Notes: a model not told the origin generated them from the letters alone. DNA of 64,000 bases from Tachypleus tridentatus (GCF_004210375.1 NC_134831.1:42256035-42320034), one strand, 5' to 3'. Shown: positions 47,063 through 58,769, numbered from the stretch's first letter. Translations and numbers: made by a program.

Positions 47063-48230
47063 TTGTGCCTGGTTTTTGAATAAATTTGGTATTAACTGGA
47101 ATGTCATATTTTGTTACTAGATTTTGCCAAATGTTGGTTATTTGTTTGCTGATGTCAGGAATATATGGTATACAGCAGTATATGGTTTCGTGGTTTTTTT
47201 TATTCGTGAGGTATATTTACTTTTGTTAGTTGATTTTGCTTTTTGTCTAGGTGTGTGTGTATAATGTTTTCTACGGTTTGTGGAGGAAACTTATTGATGT
47301 TGATGAAGTATTGTTTTATTTTGTTTAATTCGTCGTTAATTTTATCTGATGAGCATAGTTTTATGGCTGTGTTTATTTGGTTTCTTAGTGTGTTGAGTTT
47401 TTATTTTGTTTCATGTGCTGAGTCCCGAAGAATATATAGTTCAGTATGGGTGAATTTTCGGTGGATTTCTGTTTTGAATTGTGTGTCGGTTCTTGTAATT
47501 TTGAGGTTAAGAAATGATATTTGATTGCTTTCTTTCTGTTTACATGTGAAGTTAATGTTGGGATGTACAGAGTTAATGCGATTGAAAAAATTAAGTGTGT
47601 GTTCTGTAGATGTGAATCCCGCAACCGTGTCATCTACATATCTGTACCAGTATAGTGGTGGATGTAATGCTGTGTTAATTGCTTGTGTTTCAACTTGTAT
47701 CATAAAAATATTGGCTAGAACTGGTGATAATGGGTTGCCCATACTTAGGCCATTTTGTTGTATATAGTTGTGGTTGTTGAACATGAAGTTTGTCTTCATC
47801 GTGGTGAATTCTATGAGGGTTGCTAATTGGTTACTGGGAATATCTATAGATGGGTTCGGGTCTCGGATATAGAGTTCTAAGGCTATCTTTCAGGCTTCAG
47901 TGGTTGGAACTTCTGTAAAGAGGGATATAACATCGAAACTGGCCATTAAGGCTTTATGATTAAGTTGATTTAGATTAGACTTGAAATTAAAAGAGTTTTT
48001 GATGAATGAGCTGGCTGATGTTGCATATTTGGAGAATGCCCATGCTATGTATTTACTAAGATTGTAATTAAACGATTCATATGTGAACATTATTGGTCAT
48101 AATGGACAATCTGGTTTATGAGGTTTGGGAATGCCGTATATTTGTGATGTGCGTGAGTCGGTTTTATGTAGGTAGGAATAAAGTGTTTGTGAGATTGTGT
48201 TTTTTTTTCATTTTTAGTAGTAATTTGTTT
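47000..48230 (-). pseudogene. Penelope-like reverse transcriptase, 5'-truncated and broken
   Basis: Read from ~48190 leftward: SQIYGIPKPHKPDCPL (fingers), MFTYESFNYNLSKYIAWAFS, HKALMASFDVISLFTEVPTT (palm, first catalytic Asp), NYIQQNGLSMGNPLSPVLAN, then WYRYVDDTVAGF with the catalytic Asp pair (near 47640), and NQISFLNLKITRTDTQFKTE. The RT motifs are in order and nearly intact between 48090 and 47401. A stop follows the EVPTTEA segment at ~47889 and another follows at ~47400. Penelope elements use this enzyme, related to telomerase RT, to copy themselves. Shortened at its N-terminus. Confidence 0.88.
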
Positions 48231-48282
48231 AGTTGCGTTTCGTGTGTCTTTGTTAGATTTATGTGTATTGGTTTAAATTTGT

Positions 48283-48415
48283 TTCAAACATGTGGTCAGC
48301 TTCCGGTCAGTTACTTCTTTCTTTCTTTGTGAACCTGACGATGACCGAAGAAGGTCGAAACGTTGTTTGCTCTTCTACGTAAAATATTTTTAAAACCCAA
48401 ACGAGCCGTTTTTAC
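48283..48415 (+). repeat. Terminal inverted repeat, right copy, with hammerhead-like core
   Basis: On the plus strand: CCTGACGATGACCGAAGAAG, GTCGAAACGTTG, ACGTAAAATATTT. About 85-90% identical by eye to the left copy. Confidence 0.85.
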
Positions 48416-48467
48416 ATATATATTTCTCTACAAGTGGGTTTTCTCGACATCACTGGAGGATTTCTTT

Positions 48468-48575
48468 GTGAACCACAGAGCTACATCAGTGTGTTATCTG
48501 TACTGGGTCTATCACGAGTATCGAAACGCAACATGTAGCATTATAAGCATTCAGACTTATCGCTGAGCCAATGTT
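48468..48575 (-). mobile_element. SINE family B-like remnant
   Basis: Reverse copy starting CTTTGTGAACCACAGAGCTA and running to ATTCAGACTTATCGCTGAGCC; diverged. Confidence 0.45.
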
Positions 48576-48599
48576 AGAGGGTTACGGAGTGGTTTCCCA

Positions 48600-49240
48600 T
48601 AAAATTTATTCTATTTTTTTCACGAGTCAGAAAAAATTCCTTAATGGCTGTCGGACGATTTTAGTTTAAAGATATATTACAAAGTTACGGAGTCGTCCTT
48701 GAGTATGGTCACTCACTTTCTGTCCAGGTTAATGTTAGTTCAAAAGCTTAGGGTTTTCGAGACACAGTGATCACTGAAGGACTGGGAAAACCAAATTCAC
48801 TTCACTGTAGGGCTTATCAATAATTTGTCATCCCATACCATGAATCTTATGCAGGATAGGAGCATAAAGACTCACAGCATTTAACCTTTTTTGTTGTTGC
48901 GGTTATCCAGATTTTGATCAAGCAGTTAATTCAACAAATTTTTATTTTCTTTAGAACAGCATGAATGGTTTAGAATTCATCAAATTCATCTTACCCGTTA
49001 GTGTTCGTTTCGTTGCTGTGATAACTTTGAGAAATGTATCATGTTTAACTTGGTATTGGAACGTCTTCCTTCTCAAATTCTTCTTAAAATTTACATCTCG
49101 TCTTTGATAGAATTCTGTTCAATCGAAGCCTCGTATTAATCGAAAATATGTTTTTATTGAAACTATTTTATGTTGCTTAATCCCCATTTCTTGCATAACC
49201 GTCTCTTGCTTTTAGAATAAAATCTTCGAACCTAGGACTG
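48600..49240. other. Intergenic, nothing recognised
   Basis: AT-rich; no coding or repeat signal seen. Confidence 0.35.
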
Positions 49241-49246
49241 GCGTGA

Positions 49247-49441
49247 TTAGAAAGTTTAGAAGTTAATAGCGTGGCATGACTATGCATTGCAATAAAAGCC
49301 ACTTTTATACTCGTACTGGTGATAGTATTTTGGTTTCAGACCCTACAGTTACCAGTCACGCTTACCAATGCTACGACTATAGAAGTGACTTTTATTGCTA
49401 TACATAGTCATGCCACGTTCCTAACTTCTAAACATGCTAAT
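49247..49441. repeat. Hairpin-forming inverted repeat (MITE/foldback-like)
   Basis: Left arm 49247-49313 and right arm 49372-49441 are inverted copies of ~67-70 bases at roughly 80-85% identity, separated by ~58 bases. The shared core is TAGAAGTTA...CGTGGCATGACTATG...GCAATAAAAG. No protein is encoded. It is probably a non-autonomous DNA element. Confidence 0.85.
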
Positions 49442-49686
49442 GTGACTAACATTATCTCACTCACACACATATACATGAAACCATAATGTTTCCATAAATT
49501 GTGCCTGTGTCTAAGAGGTTGACTTGTATAATCGTTTGTAGTAACTACAAACTATGAACATTATCATGTATAGTAAATATTTAGGAGGTTGACTGTGGAG
49601 TCTGAAATCTGACTTTATCATATATATATATACAGTGACTATGGAATCCGAAATTTAACATTAAAATTTTTGAAAAAAGAAAGTAA

Positions 49687-49838
49687 ATGTCAATCCCACT
49701 ATTTGTTGGTAAAAGAGTAGCCTAAGAGTTGGCGACATGTGGTGATAACTAGCTGCCTTCCCTCTAGTTTTACACTGCTAAATTAGGGACGACTAGCGTA
49801 GATAGCCCTCGTGTAGTTTAAGCAAGTTTAAAAACAAC
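49687..49838 (+). mobile_element. SINE family A, 5'-truncated
   Basis: Begins in the body (GTCAATCCCACTATTTGTTG) and continues to the tail. The tRNA head is missing. Confidence 0.82.
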
Positions 49839-49849
49839 ATAATGGAGGA

Positions 49850-51185
49850 AGAGGTCTGAGTGAACCTGGCACTCTCTGGTCTATAATACCAAAAACCCGA
49901 CAAGGAGAAAGCGCGTACTTCGAGTTCTTAAAGAAAATATGCCATATTACATTATAAAAAATTAAATCATTTTTTATTTTGTTAATAGAATACATCAAAT
50001 GCTGCTTGACATATCAAACAATCAGTATTTTCAAAGACAAGCTTATTATTGATGTTCCTGAGCTAAAAAAGAGAAAAAAGGTGGCACCACAACAAATTAA
50101 ATAAGCTATTATTCTGCTGAAGAGTTAAATAAATTTGTAGATGGCTCTTCAGTGGTAGAGAAATTTAATATACGGCGGTGAACTGATAAACAGATGACAA
50201 ATATTTAGTAGCATCAACAGAAGTGTAAAATTTCAGTACAACGTCAACCGGGAGTAAAGTAAGTTGACAATGATTTAGTTAACTTTGTCGGGTCTTGTTA
50301 AGGGCATAAAAATAGTCACAAAGATACAATACAAAGGAATAGATGAAAGGATGAAAACCGTTAAGCACAAGATGTTAGGCTGGAATTTGTATATAAAGAT
50401 CAATAGTACAAATAATAAAACATTTAAATAAAAGAAACATTTCCTGCTCATATCCGAAAGGAAAATATCTAATGTCTCACACTTTTGAAGCTTAATATGG
50501 TCGTAACGGAGATGCAACAATAGTGAAAAATGGCTTTGGTTTTGGTACCAAAACCTTTAACTGAAATCTCTTAAAACGTCCACTGTCTTAGGTCTATAAT
50601 TATTAGGTAGAGCCTGCATTTGATAAATAGATAAATGAACAGTGTTACACTGTTTGAATTTAGTTAAGGCCAAACTTTGCAGTACTTAATAAGCTCAACG
50701 AACAAACTTATACTTTTATTCTACGACCTGATATTAGTTCTTTTTAAAAACTTTAATAAACTTTCGATAGGTCGTTATACAAAATATATTTACATTCGTC
50801 TTTGATTACGTGTGCGCATGCGCATTTAGATTGTAAGATTCTAGTGTATTTTCAGGACAGAAAAAACTGAATATTATTATAATAGGTTCAGATTAAATTT
50901 AAATAAGTTGCGAGCAGGTGTTCTGTGTGTATTTATTACATTATTTTTTAATGGGTCACGAAAGATTGTAAATGTTCTACTTCTTACACTTTGGTAAAGG
51001 TTATACTCAACAACAGCTGGAAGTTTGTGTTACTTTGTCTCCTCCTAAAGAGAAGAGAAAGGCAAACCATCTCACAGGGTAATACAGATAGTTGTACAAA
51101 TAAGTAAGAAGTATGGGCTCTCTCCTCTTTTTACGGTATGTGGAATAGATGGGGAGATAAGCAGTATATTGTTATGGAATAATAC
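49850..51185. other. Intergenic or intronic, no gene recognised
   Basis: AT-rich. A minus-strand frame at 50275-50520 has one hydrophobic stretch but no recognisable family. Confidence 0.3.
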
Positions 51186-51236
51186 CTGCAGACTCATCTT
51201 CTGGTTCGAACGCTGGCACAATATTCTCTTCTTGCA
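51186..51236 (-). CDS. Candidate 51-nt internal exon of an unknown gene
   Basis: On the minus strand CTGATTTTCTTCAG precedes it and GTATTA follows. The only well-open frame reads QEENIVPAFEPEDESA, acidic and protein-like, with two bases before and one after. It is a clean microexon pattern, but no neighbouring exon was found and the family is not recognised. Confidence 0.35.
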
Positions 51237-51559
51237 CTGAAGAAAATCAGAATTCTTAATATATTTTTTCCTGTGCAGATGTTTGTAGAAGGCTTCTCAC
51301 TCAAGTAAAGTCACCACCAACCTGGTAAACAAACAAATTGTGAATAAATATTTATTTTTACTTGTTTACATATGTTTGGCCGTTTATCCTTTGACAATGT
51401 ATAGAACTAGTAAATATTAATGCCTCGTTACATAACACGAATCAATAAAAGTTACTAGTTAAGTTAGATTTACATGTACTAGTAACAATGGCAATGAAGA
51501 CTAGTGAAATTTTGGTATAATCACCAAATGATCTGTCACAAGAGTTTATTTTAACGTAA

Positions 51560-51960
51560 TTATTTTTTGTAAATAATTGCTATAAATCATGATAATGGAA
51601 GAGTTCTTTCTAATATCACTCATGATGATGAGAAGGAAGCTGTAGACAGTAAGAATTCATCAGGAAGTCTAACGACGACAAAGAAACGCACTCTTCTAGA
51701 ACCAGTACTTCCTGTGGCGGTGATGAGAGCTATGTCTGCATTCTCAATCAACTTTATCCACATAAAGATCCAGTTTCTTTCTGAGTGTTCCAAATACCTA
51801 TGATACCATTCCTGATGGTTATTTCGTGTGTTCTGGAGTATAAGGTTATGGTCATTTTAAGCAGATTGAATAGAGTTGGTCAATTTGAGATTATCCACAC
51901 TGTAACTCATAATGTGGTATGCATATCTTCACGAACTTTGACTTGCTTTTGGTACACATT
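51560..51960 (+). other. Coding-like stretch, possible old exon or pseudogene
   Basis: One frame reads NITHDDEKEAVDSKNSSGSL and TTTKKRTLLEPVLPVAVMRA without a stop for about 70 codons; another, downstream, reads FQIPMIPFLMVISCVLEYKV. Base composition is less AT-rich than its surroundings. Not recognised; it may be transposon-derived or chance. Confidence 0.2.
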
Positions 51961-51999
51961 ATGAGTCCTTTTAACACAAAAAAATCGAGTTTTCAATTC

Positions 52000-52560
52000 A
52001 TTGCTTTTAATAAATATTTTGCCATGAATATATAGAGTAAGAGAGTTAGGTGGTCCAAGAGGAAGATTAGTTTTATGTTAAAATGAAAAATACGTTCTAT
52101 TCATCTTACAGTTTTCATATTTTATTTGCATAATCTCTAAGACCTGTTAAAGAAAAATCAAGCGTGTTTTTTCAATGAAACTATATTTTATCATTTAGTT
52201 ATTTTCTCTACCATAATTATATGATGAAGTCGTTCAATTTGCCTTAAGTTTGTAAACACCACATACAAAACAAATGAGACGAAATATAAACCTAAATTGG
52301 TCTTTTTTTCATTTTAAAATGCGTATACAATTTAACAGACAATTACAAAATATTTACTTTTACATCTTAAGGTTACATCTTACATCTTCTGTTTAGTTTT
52401 TTTTTTAATTTACAGTTGAGCTTTAGCCCTCTTGGTAGCTATTTATTACGCCTGATAGCTTAATGTTAGTACGGATTTGGTCAGAAGTACGTTTTTGTGA
52501 AACTACATAACTGTATAGCAAAAAGTTAAAAATACAGATTAAAAATAAGAAAGTTTGTAC
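52000..52560. other. Intergenic, nothing recognised
   Basis: AT-rich sequence without coding signal. Confidence 0.3.
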
Positions 52561-52562
52561 TT

Positions 52563-52676
52563 GTTTTGTTGTTGTTAAGCTACATAAAGAGCTGTCTGTG
52601 CTCTGCCCACCATGGGTATCAAAACCCTGTTTCTGGAAGTAGAAGTTAGCAGACATACCGTTGTGTCACTGGGGGG
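52563..52676 (-). mobile_element. SINE family B-like copy
   Basis: Reverse copy: TTGTTGTTGTTAAGCTACAT tail side, GGGTATCAAAACCCTG (B-box complement) and ACATACCGTTGTGTCACTGG head. Confidence 0.65.
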
Positions 52677-52679
52677 CAA

Positions 52680-54100
52680 CTTAGTGCTTAAATGGGAAAT
52701 CTATTCTTCACGATTTTGCACTTGTATAATGCAAATTGATGTCCATACAAATGAGGTCTCAAATTTTTAAATTCAATTATCTAATTTAGAAGATGAAAGT
52801 AGAATGAAATTAAAGTAATATAATATTAAAATTTAAACAGTAAACTATGCTTTTATGCCAAGTTTATTTTTATACATTTATAATAAAGTAGTGTAACTAA
52901 ATTTCAAATGTAACTCTGTAAAATGTAGTGATGTGAGTACTTAGACCTACCTGTGGCAAGAGAGTTAATGAAGTGGTCTCCAGGGGACCCCAGTGTACTT
53001 GTTAATTTACCCATGGATAAGAAGGTGTTAGTTTGTGCCATCCATGTTTAAGAAAGTGCTAAGGTACATTTGCTGGATTGATTTTTTATTTTTATCACAA
53101 TGCTGTAAAATAGGGTAGTTGGAATTCTGTTATATTTGAGCAGAATTAGGAGTTAGTCATAAACTACCAAGCATGCACAATATATTGAAAGAGCACTAAA
53201 ACCACATCCTGTAATCAAGAACATAACGGGATGTAATATTTATCTTGGCACACTATGCCACTAAGATGGAAACAATGGGGCAATTTACCACATTTCATGT
53301 CACCCTACTACGTTGTCTGGTAATGTCACACGTGTAATGATCAACAAATATCAAAACTATTATGAAAAATACCAGATCCTCCCCCAATGTGTATAGCCTC
53401 TCAACCACGAAAAGATTTAAATCCTGGTAGAAGATTCGTGTCATTATCACTTTTAAATGGTGGACGTAATGCCTCAGAGCAGTTGTAAAAGAAAAAAATC
53501 AATAGGAAACTTAGCAGATTCGAGCATATAGAGAAAAGTTTACAGTTCAAAGGTGATAACCCTACAAGTACGGTACTGTTAGGACAATATAATATTTTGT
53601 CATTCTTTCAGTTTTATTGGGCTAATTCTTTCGTGCCATTACATAATGTAAATTTCAACAGTATGGTAATGCTTCACTGATCCCTGTTGAGAATTGAACG
53701 AGTCAGGGTGAGAATATTTATCATTCTTTAGAATTCCCATACACTCGTATCAAGAGCATGTCATAAGAGTTCTGCTTGAATGAACATACTAATGAAATTT
53801 AGAATGTTAATAACTGTCATAGTACCCCCATGCAGTGCCTTAACTATATAAAAAGAAGCTAGCATATAATACTGGTTTATGCTAAAAGAAATAAGTTTAA
53901 TAGCACTCTATAAATAAACATTGATAAAAACAGTGTAGATCTAGGTCTTACGATCCAGACAGGTAAGTTTGAAAATAGGAAAGGAAGAAGTGAAACACCT
54001 AAACTCAGTTATACTAATGTTAGGTATATTTGTTTTTGCAGCCGTCAGGACAGAAGGAAGACTACCAATGATCTTAAACATGAGATAAACGACCATGTAC
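52680..54100. other. Intergenic, nothing recognised
   Basis: I see no repeat family or coding exon in this stretch. Confidence 0.3.
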
Positions 54101-54107
54101 CAAATGT

Positions 54108-54223
54108 TTGTTTGCTTGTTTAGAATTAATCACAAAGCTACGCAATGAACTATTATTGCTCTGCCTACTACGGGTAGTTTCTCGTGGTATGAGTCCGCAG
54201 ACATACTACCAAATGACAGAAAA
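54108..54223 (-). mobile_element. SINE family B-like copy
   Basis: Reverse, diverged: TTTGCTTGTTTAGAATTAAT tail side and GTCCGCAGACATACTACCAA head side. Confidence 0.6.
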
Positions 54224-54625
54224 GTGTCAAGATTTATAGTATCAAGAAGACTCAATGAGAATGGAATGTTTGGTCGTGCAGCAGTTAAAAACAAACTTCT
54301 CTAATTTTCTACCGGCATTAAATTCTTCAGGCTCACAACATAACGTTATCTGCATTTAGTGCAGCGAATACGATTGTAAAGAGCTTTCAAAATATTGATT
54401 ACTTGAAGGATGTTGCTTCATATTAATAAAATCAACACGAACAGTATCAACCAACTCTGTTGCATAGTTCAACATTATCATAATATTCTCACAAATCGAA
54501 CGAACTGGAAACTAGTCCTGCTCTGAATTCCATGATGATATATGATCAAAATAGTTGATCAAATATCCAGGAACGTCATCTCCTTCATTTGTAGGTCTTT
54601 GTTCACTTCTAGTTTATACCATGGT

Positions 54626-54843
54626 TTCAAATTCCCGTCACACCAAATATGCTCATTCTTTCAGCCGTGGGGACGTTATAATGTGAGAGTCAATCTCACT
54701 ATTCGTTGCGAAAAGAGTGGCCCAAGACTTGGCCCTGGGTGGCGATGACTAGTTGTCTTCTCTCTATTTTTACACTGCTAAATTAGGAACGGCTAGCGCA
54801 GATAGCCCTTGTCCAGCTTTGCACGAAATTAAAAACAAATAAA
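54626..54843 (+). mobile_element. SINE family A, head truncated
   Basis: Begins at the B-box (TTCAAATTCCCGTCACACC) and continues through the whole body to the A-rich tail. Confidence 0.83.
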
Positions 54844-55383
54844 ATCGACAGTTCACGAAAAGTTATATGAAGGCGAATTATATTATACACACACACACAT
54901 ATTCATGTCCTTGTATAAAATAGTATTCAAATTAAAAACTTCTCTACTCGTATATTTTTTGGCCATTTTATTTTCAACATGTTAAGATTAGCTTGCTGTA
55001 AACATTATAGCACAGTCTGTGGTTTAAATATGTTTTCTGCTGCATTTGTTTTATTAAGATGTTTAACAGCAAACGGTTATCTGGGAGTCACGTGTATTTT
55101 TAATGGTATAAAATTAGAGCCGGGATTAAAGAAAAGTCCGTTTGCGCGCCCTCGATGCTCCCAAAGCTACTTCTCATATTCGAAATTTAGCGTCTCTCAC
55201 TCTTAATATCCTAAGATCGCTTTATTTCTCATATTTAAAAAAATTTTCACTCTTGATGTCATAAATCTACTTTATGACATCATATAATAAAAATATCATA
55301 ATAAAAATACTTTTTATTTGCGTGTTCAAAAGTTATTTTGACAAAGGTTAATTTGTACATTTATTGGTAGTTCTGCATTTCTA

Positions 55384-55663
55384 GGGCCCGGCATGGCCAA
55401 GCGTGTTAAGGCGTGCGACTCTTAATCTGAGGGTCGCGGGTTCGCATCCCCGTCGCGTCAAACATGCTCGCCTTATCAGCCGTGGGGGCGTTATACTGCG
55501 ATGGTCAATCCCACTATTCGTTGGTAAAAGAGTAGCCCAAGAGTTGGCGGCAGGTGGTGATGACTAGCTGCTTTCCCTCCAGTCTTACACTACTAAATTA
55601 GGGACGACTAGCACAGATAGCCCTCGAGTAGCTTTGTGCGAAATTCCAAAACAAACAAACAAA
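55384..55663 (+). mobile_element. SINE family A, full length with perfect target-site duplication
   Basis: Near-consensus copy: GGGCCCGGCATGGCC head, GGGTTCGCATCCCC B-box, body and a CAAA tail. It is flanked by CTGCATTTCTA at 55373-55383 and 55664-55674. The intact duplication marks it as one of the younger copies. Confidence 0.93.
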
Positions 55664-55674
55664 CTGCATTTCTA

Positions 55675-56444
55675 CAACAAAACTACTTCTAAGGAGACGA
55701 TGATTACACAGAAATATCCCATTATTCTGTTCTGACAAGCTAAATCCCAGGCTTTTGTTTTCCTAACTTTTGTCTTCCAATGCCATCTTTATACTTGTAA
55801 ATTAACTCTTCTTATGCTCCGAAAGGCTCGAAGTGATTTGAGTTAAATCTCCAATTAATATGTAGATGAGTCAAAGTCCAGAGAGTTAAACAGTTCGATT
55901 CAAGCTTTAGTGAGAGAAAAAAGTGAAAGCTGTGCATCTGACAACAGGCACCATTGAATCATAAAGTGACATCTGTTGGTTTGCTAGTTTACAAAAGCTT
56001 TTACATTATACAAGTATTATCTTTGATTTCATTGGATGAAAGAGACTATTTATTAAGCGAATGATTCATAATCATCAGATTGGTTTATCGAGAAAAAAAC
56101 AACTAGAGAGATTTGTGAACCTTTTTTTGATTCGTATCTACGTTTTAATAAACGAATTCAATAAAACATTTATAGTTCTTAACTTCTAGTAACAAAACCT
56201 GTTTTTGAATTTGTTATTTGTATGGCATTATGTGTGGTTTAACTCTGTCTTATCCAAAGATAAACGTTTTTGCTACGATAACATTTTACGTATGCTTTGA
56301 TCACGTGATTTCTGTCATCCAAACTGAAGTGTTTAGTAATTTTGCTGACATAGATGGAGACTGCGCTTTACTATTGGCCTTTATAAGTAATGCGAGGATA
56401 AGTTGCTGAGAACAACTCCTTCAGTGAACCCCCTAACATACAGA
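55675..56444 (+). other. Upstream region of the candidate 56445 exon
   Basis: Mixed AT-rich sequence. No clear promoter element is visible. There is a long open frame at 56218-56409 in another phase, without known similarity. Confidence 0.3.
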
Positions 56445-56689
56445 ATGGAGAACGTAATAGCGCCGATGGCCTGGCTGGCGGAAAGGGTCAGAGTTTGTAT
56501 CACTAATAAGTCAGCTCAAGCAGAAACAGATGTTCAGGACAGTCCCAATGTCTATGGTCACTTCGCTGACCAGTTGACACGTGTGTCAGATAATTCTGAT
56601 CGTTCGATTTGTCCGTCAAACGTCACCCAACACTCTCTCGGAAAAAATTCGGAATGTGACCTAATTGATAAAAAATTGGTTGATGTCAG
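56445..56689 (+). CDS. Candidate first coding exon of an unknown gene
   Basis: ATG at 56445 (context AGAATGG) opens a frame of 81 codons plus two bases, ending at GATGTCAG followed by the donor GTGAGA. The product begins MENVIAPMAWLAERVRVCIT and continues with a polar, Ser/Asp-rich stretch (AETDVQDSPNVYGHFADQLT). GC content and codon use are clearly richer than the surroundings, like a host exon. No second exon was found downstream; it may lie beyond the window. Family not recognised. Confidence 0.5.
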
Positions 56690-56699
56690 GTGAGAAATA

Positions 56700-57580
56700 T
56701 TCCTCAATTTGATAGCCGTACTATTTAAGTCAACAATAATTTGTTATTATAATAATGTAATAAACGTATCTAACAGCTAAAGAGAGAAGTGGGATGAATT
56801 ACACGAAATAATTATAATTTATTTGAAAATGTAAAAGTTTGCAGTTTAATATATTATTAAATCCAAGAGAATTAGAATATTTCGTAAATATACACTGCTA
56901 GTAAGCGGGTTTCAAGACCCCTAGAGGGCAGAACACAAATAACCCATTGTGTAGTTTTATGTTAATTTTTCTAAATAAAGAATGAAAACATACATAACAT
57001 ATAAGGGAGATGATAAGACAAAATGTGTATACAAAGTGTCTGAAAAGTGAAATGTTTAATTTGTAGGTATTTAAAGCTCTTTCTTTGGTTTAGATCAAAC
57101 TGGAGTGTTTTAAAACAAATTATCGTTAAAATATATTGAAGATTTTTGATCTCATAATTCTTCACTGTCCTTCGAGAACCATTCTGCAAAATTAAAAAAT
57201 TAGCAAACGCAAAGGTTGAACTTGTAAATCTTTACTTTTTATGTTTCAAATACATTTCATGGCCATCATATGAACGTGGGTTCTTACATATTGTTACAAC
57301 CAGTTTTACAAGTGATCGTAAGTTTGTGATCAGTACTAACTGATCATGTGTATTTGTTTAGACATTGTTGCAACCTCCTTCCAGTAGTGATTGTCAGTAA
57401 CTGGTCAAAAAGAGCTGATCACATATCGTATGTCCTAAATTACCGATCGACAAGGTTATATATTAATAACTGAGTGTCACTAGTAAACGACAGTCTTGAT
57501 CAAAATGTTTGAGTACTGTTCCATATTGATGTTATTGGCTGCGTACATGGAGTAGTTATTGAGTAAATGCCTTGGAAGTA
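56700..57580. other. Possible intron, with a SINE fragment
   Basis: AT-rich. A family-B-like piece (AAGCGGGTTTCAAGACCCCT and tail) lies at 56895-56970. The short words TGATCA and GATCAGT recur near 57310-57430 without clear structure. Confidence 0.35.
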
Positions 57581-57589
57581 ACAGAGAAG

Positions 57590-58765
57590 GTAACTTATGA
57601 TCGGACAAACATATATGACAATTTTGAACAATTTTTTGTCAAACTCACATATACACCTGTTTCGTATAAAACGGTGTAATATTGATATTTTCTTCTTCAA
57701 AACAGATCAACGTTTTATTCAGACAATTACTCTTTACTTGGTGTTGAGTCATGCCTTGCCACGTGTTAGAAGTTATAGGGTGTCAAACTGTTCGATTGTG
57801 CAGAATGGTACGAAGCAAACAGATTTTGCCAGAACACTAGGGTACAATTAATCTACTACATGTAGAATTTTGAAACATTATCAGACTATGGGAAACGTTG
57901 TTTCAGGAAAGCCAATTAGTAGATGTTGAGAAACAACTGCCAGAGATGACATGCATTTTGATCAGATTAACACATCAAAGTCAGAAGTCTTGCATCACCT
58001 CACGACAGGATTGGCATAAATACATTAATTTCAGGATATCCAGAAGAATGGTGGATAGGAAATTGATGTAAAAGGTTTTTTTTTTCAAGAAGAGCTGTCT
58101 GAAAACTGAGATTAACCAGAATTCAACATTGTCACCATGTTACATAGGCAAGACAGTATACCAACTTAGAGTTAGGACAGTGGCAACGTGTAATATTTAC
58201 AGATAAGTTTTGTTTCTGCCTTATTAAAGCTGATGGTAAGATTCGTGCTCATTATTTTCCTGGAGTACAGATGAAGGAAGAATGCCTTTCCCATTGGAGG
58301 TGGTGAAGTAAATATCTGGGCAGTTACTCATCATGTATAAAAACTGTTCTTCATATCCTCCAGGGAAACGTCAGTAGCGTCTCTTTCAGGCACCACACGG
58401 AGATAATATTTCCGCCATTTTCAGGGGCAAGGTTTGGCAATAACTTTGTGTTTCAGGGTGACAATGCCACTACCCATAGTGTGCATATTGCACAGGATTA
58501 TCTCTACAAGGAGGACGTCGCAAGATTGCCATGGCCCCCAAAGTCTCCAAATTCTAATTCCATTCGGAATCGTTGGGCAGAAATGAGTCGACATATTGCT
58601 AACCATGACCCTAAATCAACTACAGTTGCTGAGTTGCAGTGCCCTGTAGTGACACGATGGGATAAGATCATGGTGGATCTAATCAATAACCTCATCAACA
58701 GCATGACATATTACCTTATGGAGGCTATTTATAAGAATTTGATATTATATTTAATCGTTCTATAA
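57590..58765 (+). pseudogene. Tc1-like transposase pseudogene
   Basis: Decayed Tc1/mariner transposase. An HTH-like part is seen near 57830-57960 in shifted frames. Near 58170-58290 it reads GQWQRVIFTDKFCFCLIKAD, the first catalytic Asp region. The last open frame, 58448-58765, reads FQGDNATTHSVHIAQDYLYK, ARLPWPPKSPNSNSIRNRWA and LINNLINSMTYYLMEAIYK. FQDDNAPCH and PWP--SPDLNPIE are family landmarks, and here the catalytic E of PIE is Arg (SIRNRW), so it is dead. Terminal repeats were not identified. Confidence 0.85.
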
Positions 58766-58769
58766 GTTT

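Larger units (their letters stand above)
46518..48415 (-). mobile_element. Penelope-like retroelement 1, with inverted terminal repeats
   Basis: Encodes, on the minus strand, a Penelope-type reverse transcriptase followed by a GIY-YIG endonuclease. Both ends carry about 135-140 bases of the same sequence in opposite orientation: 46518-46660 and 48283-48415. The N-terminal part of the protein is missing because the right repeat directly follows the remaining coding part. The element has a few stops and frameshifts. Confidence 0.88.

Noticed and set aside
47243..47767. Plus-strand frames over the Penelope reverse transcriptase
   Set aside because: Antisense shadows; the minus-strand frames carry the ordered RT motifs.
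57500..57700. 66-codon minus-strand frame
   Set aside because: Hydrophobic AT-rich frame overlapping the Tc1 relic flank with no recognisable family.
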